Below, piece by piece: positions 16,784 to 25,939 of a stretch of 64,000 nucleotides of DNA. Source of the DNA: Firmicutes bacterium UBA6113 (lineage in GTDB: Bacteria; Bacillota; Clostridia; Tissierellales; Sedimentibacteraceae). Under the pieces are notes generated by a model that did no database searches, was not told where the DNA came from, and was given only the letters and a program-made list of their open reading frames with translations. The stretch spans positions 37,140 through 101,139 of the forward strand of contig DIWF01000014.1 in the NCBI GenBank assembly GCA_002422545.1, written 5' to 3'. The first letter of the stretch is position 1. Each line of letters begins with the position of its first letter. Position numbers and translations under genes: made by a program.

Positions 16784-19700
16784 TTAATTCTCTTGTTCTT
16801 GTTCCTCTTCTTCACCATCTTCGCTGGGAGTTTCTTCATTATTGTTTTCAACTGGTTCATTTTGCTGGTTTAGCCACTGGTCGTAGTGCCACTGGGTATG
16901 GTTGGTGCATACACCTGGAGGTAACTGGTACTCATCATCCTGGACGCTGAATGAGCGGTCGTAGGTTGCAGTCCTTGTTACAAGTATGCGCTCCTCGATT
17001 AAATTTCCAGGGCAGTACTGGGATTTAAGCATGTTTGAATTTGTGCATATTTCTGCTTTGACGTGAGTCTCGCAATATTTTGATGGTACAGTTCCTGGAA
17101 CAAAGTATTCAGTTATAATCTGGCTGCCACGAGGGTCCTGGGAACAATATTCCGTTGGGAGCAGACCTGACTGCTTGCATACCTGCACAGGAATTAAATT
17201 GCTGTTCAGTTCAAATCCGGCAGGAGGAAGTCCTTCATGGACTGGTATCATGATTTCTCTCCACAGCCTTGCATTTGCTCCGCTGTCTCCTGTAAGCTTC
17301 ATTTGTACGTTGTCGTTTCCAACCCAAACTCCGCTTATGTAGTAAGGTGTGAAACCTACGTACCAGAAATCTCCACTTGCCTGTGTTGTTCCTGTCTTGC
17401 CTGCTGCTTCAATTCCCATTTCATCGGATAGCTTTGCCTTGTATGAAAGTCCGCTTGTAACGGTTGTTCTTAAAATGTCTTTCATGAGAGAGGCTGCCTC
17501 AGGACTTGATACAACACGTGTCTCAGGTATGTTTTCAAGGATTGTTTCACCTTTACTGTTTGTTATTTTCGTGTATGCTATGGGCTCAACATAAACTCCG
17601 TCATTTGCTATGGCTCCGTAGGCTGCGGTCATTGCAAGCGGGGAGAATCCCTTTGTAAGACCTCCCAGCCCAAGAGATGCAAGGTTTACATCATTGAATG
17701 CTGCATCTTCCTGAGGAGATATGAATGTGTCGTTATTTGGATTTGCGGTGTCTATGAATCCAAGATTAGTAAGTGATTCAATTGCAGCTGCAGTTCCAAT
17801 TTGTTCAAGCATGTTGACTGCATTTGTGTTCACTGACTGTTCTATGGATTTTCTTAAGGTAAGTTTACCCCAGTACTTGACGCTCCTGTGTTCGAACCAG
17901 TTTTTCGGCCATCTTTCACCTGCTTCATTGGTTCGTGGTAGGTCCTCCAATATGTAGGAAGCAGTATATCCCATATTTAATGCAGGAAGGTATACAGACA
18001 ATGGTTTTATTGTGGAGCCCGGCTGTCTTGCAGCATCTGATGCACGGTTAAACGTTCTGCTTCCTTCAATATTTCTCCCTCCAAACATTGCTTTTATCTT
18101 TCCGGTTCTATAATCCATTATTACAGCAGCTGACTGAGGCTGAACGATTCCGTCTTTTTGATAATAAAAGAAATTTTTTGAAATTCGGAGTACATTGTCA
18201 TCACCAACATGAAAAATATCCTGATTTTTGTCAAGAAAGTCCTTCGTGATGAGGAATTTTCCCTTCGTTCCCTTTTGCTCAAGAATCTGCAGGTTATCTC
18301 CAATGTTAAAAGAACCCAGAATGTGCGAAACAAAGTTGTACTCTTCATTTATGGTGTAGCAGTCCACTATGTCTATGGTTGAAGAATATATATCGAATTT
18401 TTTTGAGTTTATAACAAGGAATTCACTCTGGTCATAGCTGTATTCATCTGGATTTAAATAAATATTGCCTTCTTCATCCAGTATGTTTTCTCTCATATAA
18501 AAAATTGTCTGGCCATATTCGTTCAATACATTTTTTTGTGAATCAAGGCATCCCACAGCTTCTCCGCCAACCCACTTGAAATACCTCCATTCCTCGCCTA
18601 CAGGGGTTTCTCCTGAAGGCTTGACACCAAGAAAATTATATGAGAAATTTGTATATGATTCTTCCAGTGATTTTTGGATGTTCACATCAATGGTGGTTGT
18701 AATTGTCAGACCACCTCTATAAACATAGGCTTCAGCTTCCTTGTAGGACATTGCTTTATATTCCATCAAATCTTCAATTACCTTTTCTTTTACATAATCC
18801 ATGGGCAGGGTTGAAATTTGTGCAATCTTAGTTTGACCCGGATTAAGGGCGCTGCGCATGTCTTCGTTTATTGCAGAATTGTGTTCAGCTTCATTTATGT
18901 ATCCAAGCTCAAGCATGCGATCAAGTATAAGAAGCTGCCTGTCTCTGGAATCCTGGTTGAAGACACATGCATACTGAACAGAACCAATAATAACATAACC
19001 GACGATATCTTCTTCCGGAATGTTTTCAAGGTCATCCATGTTGTATCTGCTAAATGGGGCGTATGTAACGGTGCTTTTGGCTGCTCCTGCAAGCATGGCG
19101 CATTCTGCCAGTGTTAAGTCTTTAGCATCCTTGGAAAAATAAGTGCGGGCAGCAGTCTGCACTCCGTAGGAGCTTTGACCCAGGGGGATAGTGTTCAGAT
19201 AATTTTCAAGTATTTGATTCTTTGAAAGTATTCGTTCGATTTTAAGTGCCAGGTATATTTCCTTTATTTTTCTCTCCCAGGATTTCTCGTTTGTAAGATA
19301 AAGATTCTTTACAAGCTGTTGTGTGATGGTGCTGGCACCTTGGGCAGTAGGGTCTCCAACCTGGAAGTTATGAACGAGGGAGCTTAAGATGCGCTGTATA
19401 TCAATTCCAAAATGCTGTTCGAACCTGTGGTCTTCTATGGCTAAAAAGGAGTTCCTTAAGTTTTTAGGCATGTCATCCAATGGTACTATTTCACGGTTTT
19501 CATTTGGGTCATGGATCTTTTCAATAATGTTGCCATTTTCGTCAGTTATGACAGAACTTTCTGAAAGAGTGGATAAAATATTGGTGGGGTCAATTTCCGG
19601 CGCAGTCTTTACGATACCAAGTACTATTCCAAAAATAAAACCTCCGGCAGTAGTCACAGCCAGTAACATGATTAAAAAAATCATTAATATGACGTGGAGG

Positions 19701-19786
19701 ACTTTATTTTTCTTCTTTTTTTCCTTATTATTATTACTGTTATTAGTATCCTGACTTTCTATAATTTCCAAAGTATCTTTTTCCAT
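16784..19786 (-). CDS. Bifunctional penicillin-binding protein 1A
   Basis: A 1000-residue class A PBP that polymerises and cross-links peptidoglycan outside the membrane. It has a short cytoplasmic N-terminus, one membrane anchor (VILMIFLIMLLAVTTAGG), then a GT51 transglycosylase with FLAIEDHRFEQHFGID and QGASTITQQLVKNLYL. The transpeptidase has RQPGSTIKPL (SxxK), SVNTNAVNML (SxN) and AAGKTGTTQA (KTG). The tail holds several Cys residues and a poly-Glu end. The start was placed at ATG 19786, with AAAGGACAG upstream; an in-frame TTG at 19816 is less likely. It is monocistronic, facing a terminator shared with the Mo block. Confidence 0.93.
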   Translation of the reverse strand: MEKDTLEIIESQDTNNSNNNKEKKKKNKVLHVILMIFLIMLLAVTTAGGFIFGIVLGIVKTAPEIDPTNILSTLSESSVITDENGNIIEKIHDPNENREIVPLDDMPKNLRNSFLAIEDHRFEQHFGIDIQRILSSLVHNFQVGDPTAQGASTITQQLVKNLYLTNEKSWERKIKEIYLALKIERILSKNQILENYLNTIPLGQSSYGVQTAARTYFSKDAKDLTLAECAMLAGAAKSTVTYAPFSRYNMDDLENIPEEDIVGYVIIGSVQYACVFNQDSRDRQLLILDRMLELGYINEAEHNSAINEDMRSALNPGQTKIAQISTLPMDYVKEKVIEDLMEYKAMSYKEAEAYVYRGGLTITTTIDVNIQKSLEESYTNFSYNFLGVKPSGETPVGEEWRYFKWVGGEAVGCLDSQKNVLNEYGQTIFYMRENILDEEGNIYLNPDEYSYDQSEFLVINSKKFDIYSSTIDIVDCYTINEEYNFVSHILGSFNIGDNLQILEQKGTKGKFLITKDFLDKNQDIFHVGDDNVLRISKNFFYYQKDGIVQPQSAAVIMDYRTGKIKAMFGGRNIEGSRTFNRASDAARQPGSTIKPLSVYLPALNMGYTASYILEDLPRTNEAGERWPKNWFEHRSVKYWGKLTLRKSIEQSVNTNAVNMLEQIGTAAAIESLTNLGFIDTANPNNDTFISPQEDAAFNDVNLASLGLGGLTKGFSPLAMTAAYGAIANDGVYVEPIAYTKITNSKGETILENIPETRVVSSPEAASLMKDILRTTVTSGLSYKAKLSDEMGIEAAGKTGTTQASGDFWYVGFTPYYISGVWVGNDNVQMKLTGDSGANARLWREIMIPVHEGLPPAGFELNSNLIPVQVCKQSGLLPTEYCSQDPRGSQIITEYFVPGTVPSKYCETHVKAEICTNSNMLKSQYCPGNLIEERILVTRTATYDRSFSVQDDEYQLPPGVCTNHTQWHYDQWLNQQNEPVENNNEETPSEDGEEEEQEQEN

Positions 19787-19899
19787 TTGCTCACTGTCCT
19801 TTCTGATTGCATTCAAATGCTATATACCCCCAAACAATGCAGTTTACTCATTAATATATGAATTATGATGCGGACATATGTGAAAATTGTGAGTTTCTG

Positions 19900-19928
19900 T
19901 TGCAAGGAGTGCATTATTTGATTATAAT
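19900..19928 (+). promoter_or_regulatory. Predicted sigma-A promoter for the M20 peptidase
   Basis: TTGCAA (19900-19905), a 17-base spacer and TATAAT (19923-19928) lie 87 bases before the start codon of the peptidase, in the divergent gap with the PBP gene. Confidence 0.6.
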
Positions 19929-20014
19929 AATATTTAATGCAACAATTAATATTATGATGTTACCGGCAATTTATACTGGTGATAAATAATAAATTGATAG
20001 ACGGAGTAGATAAA

Positions 20015-21154
20015 ATGAAATATGCACTTAACAAACATGCACTCAATTTCATAAAGGACAGCAGCAAGGAAACACTGGACCTATTGGTTGAGCTTGCAAG
20101 AATACCGGCTCCATCCCACAAGGAAGAAAAGAGAGCAGAATTCTGCAAAAGATGGCTTGAGAAAAACGGGGCAAAAAATGTATTTATCGATGAAGCTAAA
20201 AATGTCGTATATCCTTTAAACTGCGGAAATGCAGAAGAAATTACCGTATTCATGGCACATTTGGATGTGGTTTTTAACGACGAAGAAGAATTTGACGTTG
20301 TCATTAAGGATGGAAGGGTTTATGCTCCCGGCGTGGGGGATGATACTGCCAATGTGGTTAATCTGCTGATGTGTGCCAAGTATGTCACACAGAACAGCTT
20401 AAAGCCAACACAAGGATTTTTATTTGTGCTTAATTCCTGCGAGGAAGGCCTTGGAAACCTGAAGGGAAGCAAGAAAATAATGGAAACATACGGCTCAAGA
20501 GTTACAGAATTTGTTTCTTTGGATGGAGAAACAGGTTCATGCACTCACGAGGCTGTTGGTTCTCAAAGGTACAAGGTGACTGTCACCACAGAAGGAGGAC
20601 ATTCATATTCGGATTTTGGCAATCAAAATGCAATTTATTATCTTTCATCCATGATTCAGACATTGTATACAGTTCGTGCACCTCAAAAGGCAAAGACAAC
20701 ATACAATGTGGGAATTATAAGCGGAGGAACTTCTGTAAATACCATTGCGGAAGAAGCATCCATGCTTTATGAATTTCGTTCTGTGGACAAGGACTGTCTG
20801 AAACAAATGGAAGATTTTTTCTGGGCCGTGCTTGATAGCTACAGAAAAATGAACATAGGTGTTTCAGTAGAAGTTGTGGGAATTCGTCCATGCGGCGGAG
20901 AAATGAATGAAGAAAAGTTTGAAGCTTTCACAGAAAAAAACAAAGAAATAATAAAATATTACTATGATAGTGAACTGGATTTAAGTGCCGGTTCAACGGA
21001 TTCAAACATTCCTCTTTCTCTGGGAATTCCAGCTAATACTGTTGGCACAGCCAAAGGATTTGGCGCTCACACAAGAGGCGAGTGGATAGAAATAGACGGA
21101 ATGGAAACAGGACTTAAAATAGCAATGACAATGGTGCTTACATATTTTAAATGA
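20015..21154 (+). CDS. M20 family metallopeptidase
   Basis: A 379-residue zinc peptidase of the M20 group (peptidase T/ArgE/DapE-like). Metal-site features are FMAHLDVVF (first His/Asp), APGVGDDTAN (bridging Asp) and NSCEEGLGN (catalytic Glu pair). A dimerisation domain with VTVTTEGGHSYSDFG follows, and the end has GAHTRGEW. It probably cleaves a small peptide or N-acyl amino acid in the cytoplasm. The start was set to ATG 20015, behind ACGGAGTAGATAA. It is monocistronic and is followed by a block of interspersed repeats. Confidence 0.88.
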   Translation: MKYALNKHALNFIKDSSKETLDLLVELARIPAPSHKEEKRAEFCKRWLEKNGAKNVFIDEAKNVVYPLNCGNAEEITVFMAHLDVVFNDEEEFDVVIKDGRVYAPGVGDDTANVVNLLMCAKYVTQNSLKPTQGFLFVLNSCEEGLGNLKGSKKIMETYGSRVTEFVSLDGETGSCTHEAVGSQRYKVTVTTEGGHSYSDFGNQNAIYYLSSMIQTLYTVRAPQKAKTTYNVGIISGGTSVNTIAEEASMLYEFRSVDKDCLKQMEDFFWAVLDSYRKMNIGVSVEVVGIRPCGGEMNEEKFEAFTEKNKEIIKYYYDSELDLSAGSTDSNIPLSLGIPANTVGTAKGFGAHTRGEWIEIDGMETGLKIAMTMVLTYFK

Positions 21155-21173
21155 CAATTATTCTAATAGCAAA

Positions 21174-21403
21174 CGGGCGGATACAAGATCCGCCCTACGA
21201 ACTGATTAATATGACATTTGGCGGTGAATCTGGATTCCAGTTTGTAGGGGAGAGCCTTGTGCTCTCCCGCAAATAATAAAATTATTGAGCTAATAACAAT
21301 AGGCGGACACAAGGTCCGCCCCTACGAATCGAACTAAAAACATTGGTAATCAGCAAGAAATTTGAAATTCCAGCTTGTAGGGGAGAACCTTGTGTTCTCC
21401 CGC
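21174..21403. repeat. Mosaic interspersed repeat, two inverted pairs
   Basis: Four copies of a short palindromic unit lie in the gap after the M20 gene. Units at 21174-21199 and 21301-21326 read GGCGGACACAAGGTCCGCC-CCTACG-like (minus orientation); units at 21243-21270 and 21376-21403 read TGTAGGGGAGAGCCTTGTG then CTCTCCCGC (plus orientation). They alternate as minus, plus, minus, plus, so a 130-base block appears duplicated. A GGTGAATCTGGATTCCAG-like linker precedes the first plus unit, and a shortened form precedes the second. Each unit can fold as a hairpin. The family recurs across the window. Confidence 0.85.
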
Positions 21404-21417
21404 AGATGACAAGATGT

Positions 21418-21777
21418 TTATTTCTTTTTTCTCTTCATTGATTTACCTGTCTTTGTTCCAAAGAAAGAAAAGGTTAAAATCAATAACATGTATGCAACAT
21501 AGAGAATATTGAATTCCCTTGAAGAGTACAAGACAAGGATTATTACGCCCGGCACGCTTAAAGACAGCATGTACAGCCAGGTGTATAGCGGTTTTAAAAA
21601 TCCAAGAACAATACCCACTATTCCATAAATTATCAAAACGATTAATATTGTAACCAGTCTCTCATATATGAGGCCATCTGAAAAAACCGACACAAATACT
21701 CCGAAAAATCCTATCAGCGCTCCGGCAACCAAAGTTATTAAACTTCCTAAAACATTTAATTTAACAACATCTTTCAT
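21418..21777 (-). CDS. Small integral membrane protein, 119 aa
   Basis: A hydrophobic 119-residue protein with four predicted membrane segments (LGSLITLVAGALIGFFGVFV, LVTILIVLIIYGIVGIVLGF, WLYMLSLSVPGVIILVLY, LYVAYMLLILTFSFFG) and a basic C-terminus (KTGKSMKRKKK). The ATG at 21777 follows CAGGCAGGTGATATT on the minus strand. I do not recognise the family. It lies alone, divergent from the OsmC gene. The positive tail suggests the C-terminus is inside the cell. Confidence 0.6.
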   Translation of the reverse strand: MKDVVKLNVLGSLITLVAGALIGFFGVFVSVFSDGLIYERLVTILIVLIIYGIVGIVLGFLKPLYTWLYMLSLSVPGVIILVLYSSREFNILYVAYMLLILTFSFFGTKTGKSMKRKKK

Positions 21778-21870
21778 AATATCACCTGCCTGTTATTTTA
21801 AAAGTTTTATTCATTATATATTATAATATATGAAAGTCAATAAAAAATACTGATATTCAATATAAATATA

Positions 21871-21879
21871 TGATATAAT
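21871..21879 (+). promoter_or_regulatory. Extended -10 promoter before the OsmC gene
   Basis: TGATATAAT (TG-N-TATAAT) lies 40 bases before the start codon at 21919. No clear -35 hexamer is present, as is common for extended -10 promoters. Confidence 0.5.
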
Positions 21880-21918
21880 GTAGCAATTAAAAAAATACAT
21901 TTCAGGATGGGAGATAAT

Positions 21919-22338
21919 ATGGCTAAAACAAATATAAGTGCAAGTCTCAGAGGAAACATGGCTTTTGAAATGGAAATCAACGGTCACAAACTTACAACAG
22001 ACGCAACTGTGGAAAACGGCGGAAACAATCTAGGACCAAGTCCCAAGGCACTTTTGCTGGCAGGACTAATTGGTTGTTCAGGAATAGATGTTATGACAAT
22101 CACTAAAAAGATGAGAGTTGAAATTGAAGATGTGAATGTGGATATTGAAGCTGAAACTAGAGAAGAAGATCCTAAAATTTACAATTACATAAAAATAATA
22201 TACAAATTCAAGGGAAAAGATTTGAGCTACGACAAACTTGAAAGAGCTGTGAAGCTTTCCATGGAAAAATATTGTGGAGTTGCTGCAATGCTTGAGAAGG
22301 CAGTTCCCATAACTTACGAAATAAAAATAGAAGAATAG
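21919..22338 (+). CDS. OsmC/Ohr family protein
   Basis: A 139-residue OsmC-fold protein. The two Cys of the peroxidatic pair lie in LIGCSGIDVM and KYCGVAAML, as in thiol peroxidases that reduce organic hydroperoxides. Length is normal. Two in-frame ATGs compete; 21919 has GGGAGATAAT at good spacing, whereas 21907 overlaps that site. It probably protects against oxidative stress or handles reactive sulfur in this anaerobe. It is followed after 17 bases by prmA. Confidence 0.85.
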   Translation: MAKTNISASLRGNMAFEMEINGHKLTTDATVENGGNNLGPSPKALLLAGLIGCSGIDVMTITKKMRVEIEDVNVDIEAETREEDPKIYNYIKIIYKFKGKDLSYDKLERAVKLSMEKYCGVAAMLEKAVPITYEIKIEE

Positions 22339-22355
22339 TGTAACAGGAGAAAAAA

Positions 22356-23330
22356 ATGAATTGGATTGAAGTGTCAATATATACCACTACAAACGGAATT
22401 GAAATAATAAACGGAGCCTTGATAAAACTTGGAATCAATGATGCAGTTATTGAAGATGCCAGCGTTTTTGAAGATTTCCTCCATGATGATACAATGAACT
22501 GGGATTATTATGATGAAGAACTCACAAAAATGAAGGACTGCGAAAGCTGCATCAAGGTTTATCTCGCTGACAACAGCCAGGGCAACCAGCTTTTCGGTGA
22601 AATAAAAAAGTTTGTTGAAAATCTTAAAACAGAATATATGGATATTGATTTTGGAAGACTTGAAATTGCAACAAGAACATTAAACGACGAAGACTGGGCA
22701 AATAACTGGAAACAGTATTTCAAGCCATTTACAGTTTCAGACAAAATAATAATAAAGCCATCATGGGAAGAATACAATGAATCAACAGAGGGTAAGCTGA
22801 TTCTTGAAATTGATCCTGGAATGAGTTTCGGAACAGGTCAGCACCACACAACGCGCCTTTGCATTGAACAAATCATAAAACATATGACAACTGGAATGAG
22901 AGTTCTTGACATGGGTTGCGGCAGCGGTATTTTGTCAATTGCTTCAATATTGCTTGGAGCAGAAAGCTGTGTTGGAGTTGACATCGATGAAAATGCTGTG
23001 AGGATTGCAAAGGAAAATGCAGAACTAAACAACATTTACGAAGACCGCTTCACTGTGTACTGCGGTGATGCCACAAATGATGAAACACTTCAGGAGAAAA
23101 TAGGAAACAACAAATACGATATGATTGCTGTCAACATAATTGCCCAGATTATAATGGGAATGAGCATGACTTTTCCAAAGTTTCTGAAAAAAGGTGGTCT
23201 TGTAATTGCTTCAGGCATAATCAAAAAATATCTGCAGGACGTGCTGGATAATTTTAAAGAATTAGGTTTCGAAGTGATAGAAATAAACGACAGCGAAGAA
23301 TGGGTTTGCGTAACTGCAATACTCAGATAA
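22356..23330 (+). CDS. prmA: Ribosomal protein L11 methyltransferase
   Basis: A 324-residue PrmA. The N-terminal domain (MNWIEVSIYTTTNGIEIING) recognises L11. The C-terminal SAM domain has LEIDPGMSFGTGQHHTTRL, VLDMGCGSGILSIAS and a VNIIAQII motif in place of the usual N-P-P-Y-like loop. It trimethylates ribosomal protein L11. Downstream, rsmE starts 11 bases after the stop; the pair prmA-rsmE is the usual Firmicutes order. In many clostridia this pair follows dnaJ, but here it lies upstream of the heat-shock operon, separated by two transporter genes. Confidence 0.95.
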   Translation: MNWIEVSIYTTTNGIEIINGALIKLGINDAVIEDASVFEDFLHDDTMNWDYYDEELTKMKDCESCIKVYLADNSQGNQLFGEIKKFVENLKTEYMDIDFGRLEIATRTLNDEDWANNWKQYFKPFTVSDKIIIKPSWEEYNESTEGKLILEIDPGMSFGTGQHHTTRLCIEQIIKHMTTGMRVLDMGCGSGILSIASILLGAESCVGVDIDENAVRIAKENAELNNIYEDRFTVYCGDATNDETLQEKIGNNKYDMIAVNIIAQIIMGMSMTFPKFLKKGGLVIASGIIKKYLQDVLDNFKELGFEVIEINDSEEWVCVTAILR

Positions 23331-23341
23331 GTGAGGTAAAA

Positions 23342-24079
23342 ATGTTCAGATATTTTTGTGCAGATGACTGCATTGAAAACAATACAGTGAGTGTTACCGG
23401 AGGGGATGCAAGGCATTTGAAGACAATTTTGCGCGCCCAGGAAGGCGACATCATTTCAGTTGTAACAGACAGCAACGAATATAAAGCCCGAATTGAAGCG
23501 ATTAACAAGGAAGACATAGTATGCAGCCTTATTGAAGAAATACAAAGAAACAATGAATCAAAAATCAACATAACACTTTGTCAGGGCATTCCAAAACAGA
23601 CAAAGATGGAAACAATTATTCAGCAAAACGTGGAACTTGGCGTTAAAAGCTTCATTCCTTTAATAACTGAACGAACTGTTGTAAAGCTTAACGACAAGGA
23701 CAGAGAGCAAAAAAAGCTTGACCGCTGGCAAAAAATAGCCAAGGAATCTGCAAAACAAAGCAAAAGAAACATAATTCCGCAAGTTGAAGAAATTACAACT
23801 GTTAAGGATCTTGTTGAAAGATTGAAGCAGGAAGATGCTGAAGTAATAGTTCCTTATGAGCTTGAAGACATGAAAATTCTAAAAGATGTACTGAAAGAGC
23901 CAAAACTCAACTACTATATTATAATAGGTCCTGAAGGCGGCTTTGATATCAAGGAAATAGAAATGTTCAAGAAAATCGGAGCTCACATTGTCACATTGGG
24001 CAAGAGAATTTTAAGGACGGAAACTGCAGGTGTTGTTGCAGCCTCTGTTGTCATGTATGCCTGTGACGAAATGGTGTAA
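23342..24079 (+). CDS. rsmE: 16S rRNA m3U1498 methyltransferase
   Basis: A 245-residue RsmE of the SPOUT class. The N-terminal PUA-like part has GGDARHLKTILRAQEGD, and the C-terminal trefoil knot has IIIGPEGGFDIKEIEMF and LGKRILRTETAGVVAAS. It methylates N3 of U1498 in 16S rRNA. The start was placed at ATG 23342 behind GTGAGGTAAAA; the open frame further upstream overlaps the prmA end. Coupled to prmA. Confidence 0.95.
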   Translation: MFRYFCADDCIENNTVSVTGGDARHLKTILRAQEGDIISVVTDSNEYKARIEAINKEDIVCSLIEEIQRNNESKINITLCQGIPKQTKMETIIQQNVELGVKSFIPLITERTVVKLNDKDREQKKLDRWQKIAKESAKQSKRNIIPQVEEITTVKDLVERLKQEDAEVIVPYELEDMKILKDVLKEPKLNYYIIIGPEGGFDIKEIEMFKKIGAHIVTLGKRILRTETAGVVAASVVMYACDEMV

Positions 24080-24091
24080 TTTGGAAACAGA

Positions 24092-24240
24092 GGGCGGACA
24101 CAAGATCCGCCCCTACGTATTGAAATATTGACAAATTGGCGGTGAATTTGGATTCCAGTTTGTAGGGGAGAGCCTTGTGCTCTCCCGCAAAATAAAATTA
24201 TTAAATTAATAATCACGGGCGGGTAAGACCCTCCCCTACA
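24092..24240. repeat. Mosaic interspersed repeat block
   Basis: The gap from 24080 to 24462 begins with three units: a minus-oriented one at 24092-24117, a plus-oriented one at 24161-24188 preceded by the GGCGGTGAATTTGGATTCCAG-like linker, and a further minus-like copy at 24215-24240. The first pair is almost the same as the pair at 21174-21270. Confidence 0.85.
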
Positions 24241-24262
24241 ACTTGTAGGAATAGTATTATGG

Positions 24263-24287
24263 TGACTGCTGTGGCAGTCATTTTTTT
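24263..24287 (+). terminator. Intrinsic terminator
   Basis: A TGACTGC/GCAGTCA stem with a TGTG loop is followed by seven T residues. It lies after the repeat block and before the first symporter gene and would stop prmA-rsmE transcripts. Confidence 0.85.
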
Positions 24288-24462
24288 ATTTTACAAATAA
24301 TATTGATTGATAACATAAATACAAATATTGTGTAATATACTTGTATAATGTTGAAAAATAGCTTTAGAAAATTGTTTTTTTTAGAAAATTTGGAGACAAA
24401 ACATTAATAATAGGTTATACTTATAGTAAGTAATCTAAATAATAAGGAGGAATGTGTTAGAA

Positions 24463-25701
24463 ATGAAAAAACTACAATTAACAACCAAAATTTTTATTGG
24501 CTTGGCACTAGGTATTTTATTAGGAATTATTCTTCAACCAAACCCTGACATTGCAGTAAAATTTGTCAAGCCATTCGGAACATTGTTCTTAAATCTAATT
24601 AAACTTGTAATTGTACCACTGGTATTTTCTTCTCTTGTTGTTGGAACATGCGGCATGGACGATGTAAGAAAGCTTGGCAGAATAGGCGGGAAAACGGTAG
24701 CATATTATCTGCTGACAACTGCTTTTGCAGTAACAATTGGTCTTATTCTTGCAAATGTAAGCAATGTAGGCGGAGGTTTCAGCATACCAGTTGATGCTAA
24801 AGTTGAAGTTGCAGAGGCTCCAAACGTTATTGACACTCTATTGAATATTATTCCTTCAAATCCATTAAAAGCTCTTGTTGATGGAAACATGCTTCAGATA
24901 ATTGCATTTGCTCTGATTATAGGAGCAGGAATAATAGGAATCGGAGAAAAAGGAAAGGTTTTGTTCAATTTCTTTGATGCCATGGCTGATGTTATGTACA
25001 AAATAATAGCAGTAATTATGGAATTTGCACCAATAGGAGTTTTTGCTCTTATTACTCCGGTTGTTGCACAAAACGGACCAGGTGTTCTTCTTCCGCTTTT
25101 AAAACTCATAATCGTTGTTTATGCAGGCTGTGCAATTCATGCATTGTTTACTTATTCAACAACAGTTTCTCTGTTTGCAAAGGTTAGCCCTGTTAAATTC
25201 TTCAAAGGAATAGCTCCCGCAATGGTGTTTGCATTTACAACAGCCAGCAGTTCAGCAACATTGCCTATAAGCATGAAGCGTTCAGAAGAAAACCTTGGGG
25301 TTCCAAAATCAGTAACAAGCTTTGTTCTTCCTCTGGGAGCTACAATCAACATGGACGGAACAGCAATTTACCAAGGAGTTTGTGCATTTTTCATAGCTCA
25401 GGTATACGGAATTAATCTTCCTATTTCCGCTCAGATTACAATAATTCTTACTGCTACACTGGCTTCAATAGGAACTGCAGGAGTTCCTGGTGCCGGTATG
25501 ATAATGCTTGGTATGGTTCTGCAGTCAGTTGGCCTTCCTATAGAAGGTATTGCTCTCATAGCCGGCGTTGACAGAATTCTCGACATGATGAGAACAATGA
25601 TAAACATCACAGGCGATGCTGCTTGTGCAACTATAATAGCAGCAACAGAAGGCGAACTTGACAGATCGGTTTATGAAAAATCGACTTCTTCCGCTAAATA
25701 G
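24463..25701 (+). CDS. Dicarboxylate/amino acid:cation symporter (DAACS), copy 1
   Basis: A 412-residue GltP/GltT-type secondary carrier with elevator fold. Hairpin 1 has SSSATLPIS, TM7 has NMDGTAIYQG, hairpin 2 has GTAGVPGAGMIM, and TM8 has VDRILDMMRTMINITGD. The Asp, Arg and Thr of the D-x2-R-T pattern match residues that bind acidic amino acids, so glutamate/aspartate uptake with sodium or protons is likely. The start is uncertain: ATG 24463 lies 12 bases from AAGGAGG, while an in-frame GTG at 24454 is only 3 bases from it. A near-identical copy follows. Confidence 0.9.
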   Translation: MKKLQLTTKIFIGLALGILLGIILQPNPDIAVKFVKPFGTLFLNLIKLVIVPLVFSSLVVGTCGMDDVRKLGRIGGKTVAYYLLTTAFAVTIGLILANVSNVGGGFSIPVDAKVEVAEAPNVIDTLLNIIPSNPLKALVDGNMLQIIAFALIIGAGIIGIGEKGKVLFNFFDAMADVMYKIIAVIMEFAPIGVFALITPVVAQNGPGVLLPLLKLIIVVYAGCAIHALFTYSTTVSLFAKVSPVKFFKGIAPAMVFAFTTASSSATLPISMKRSEENLGVPKSVTSFVLPLGATINMDGTAIYQGVCAFFIAQVYGINLPISAQITIILTATLASIGTAGVPGAGMIMLGMVLQSVGLPIEGIALIAGVDRILDMMRTMINITGDAACATIIAATEGELDRSVYEKSTSSAK

Positions 25702-25828
25702 TATAACACATATAATTGCATAAAATATAAATAAAAAGTTTCAGAATTTTGTTAAAAAAATGCCATAATCAATGTAAATTGATACTGCATTGAATTCCAA
25801 TATTTTGAAACTAATGAATATTAATGAT

Positions 25829-25864
25829 AAAAAATGATTTTTCTGATGAAAAATCATTTTTTTT
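25829..25864 (+). terminator. AT-rich intrinsic terminator between the two symporters
   Basis: A perfect 15-bp stem (AAAAAATGATTTTTC with its complement) and a TGAT loop run into T residues. It makes the two symporter genes separate transcription units. Confidence 0.8.
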
Positions 25865-25939
25865 GTAAAATTATAAAGACAAGAAGAACAAAATAAGTTA
25901 TAATATTTGAGAATCAAAATAAAGAGGAGAAATGACAAC

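Noticed and set aside
21174..21403. Possible CRISPR array
   Set aside because: The repeats alternate in orientation, are palindromic and vary in spacing and sequence, and no cas gene is near. They fit REP-like elements.
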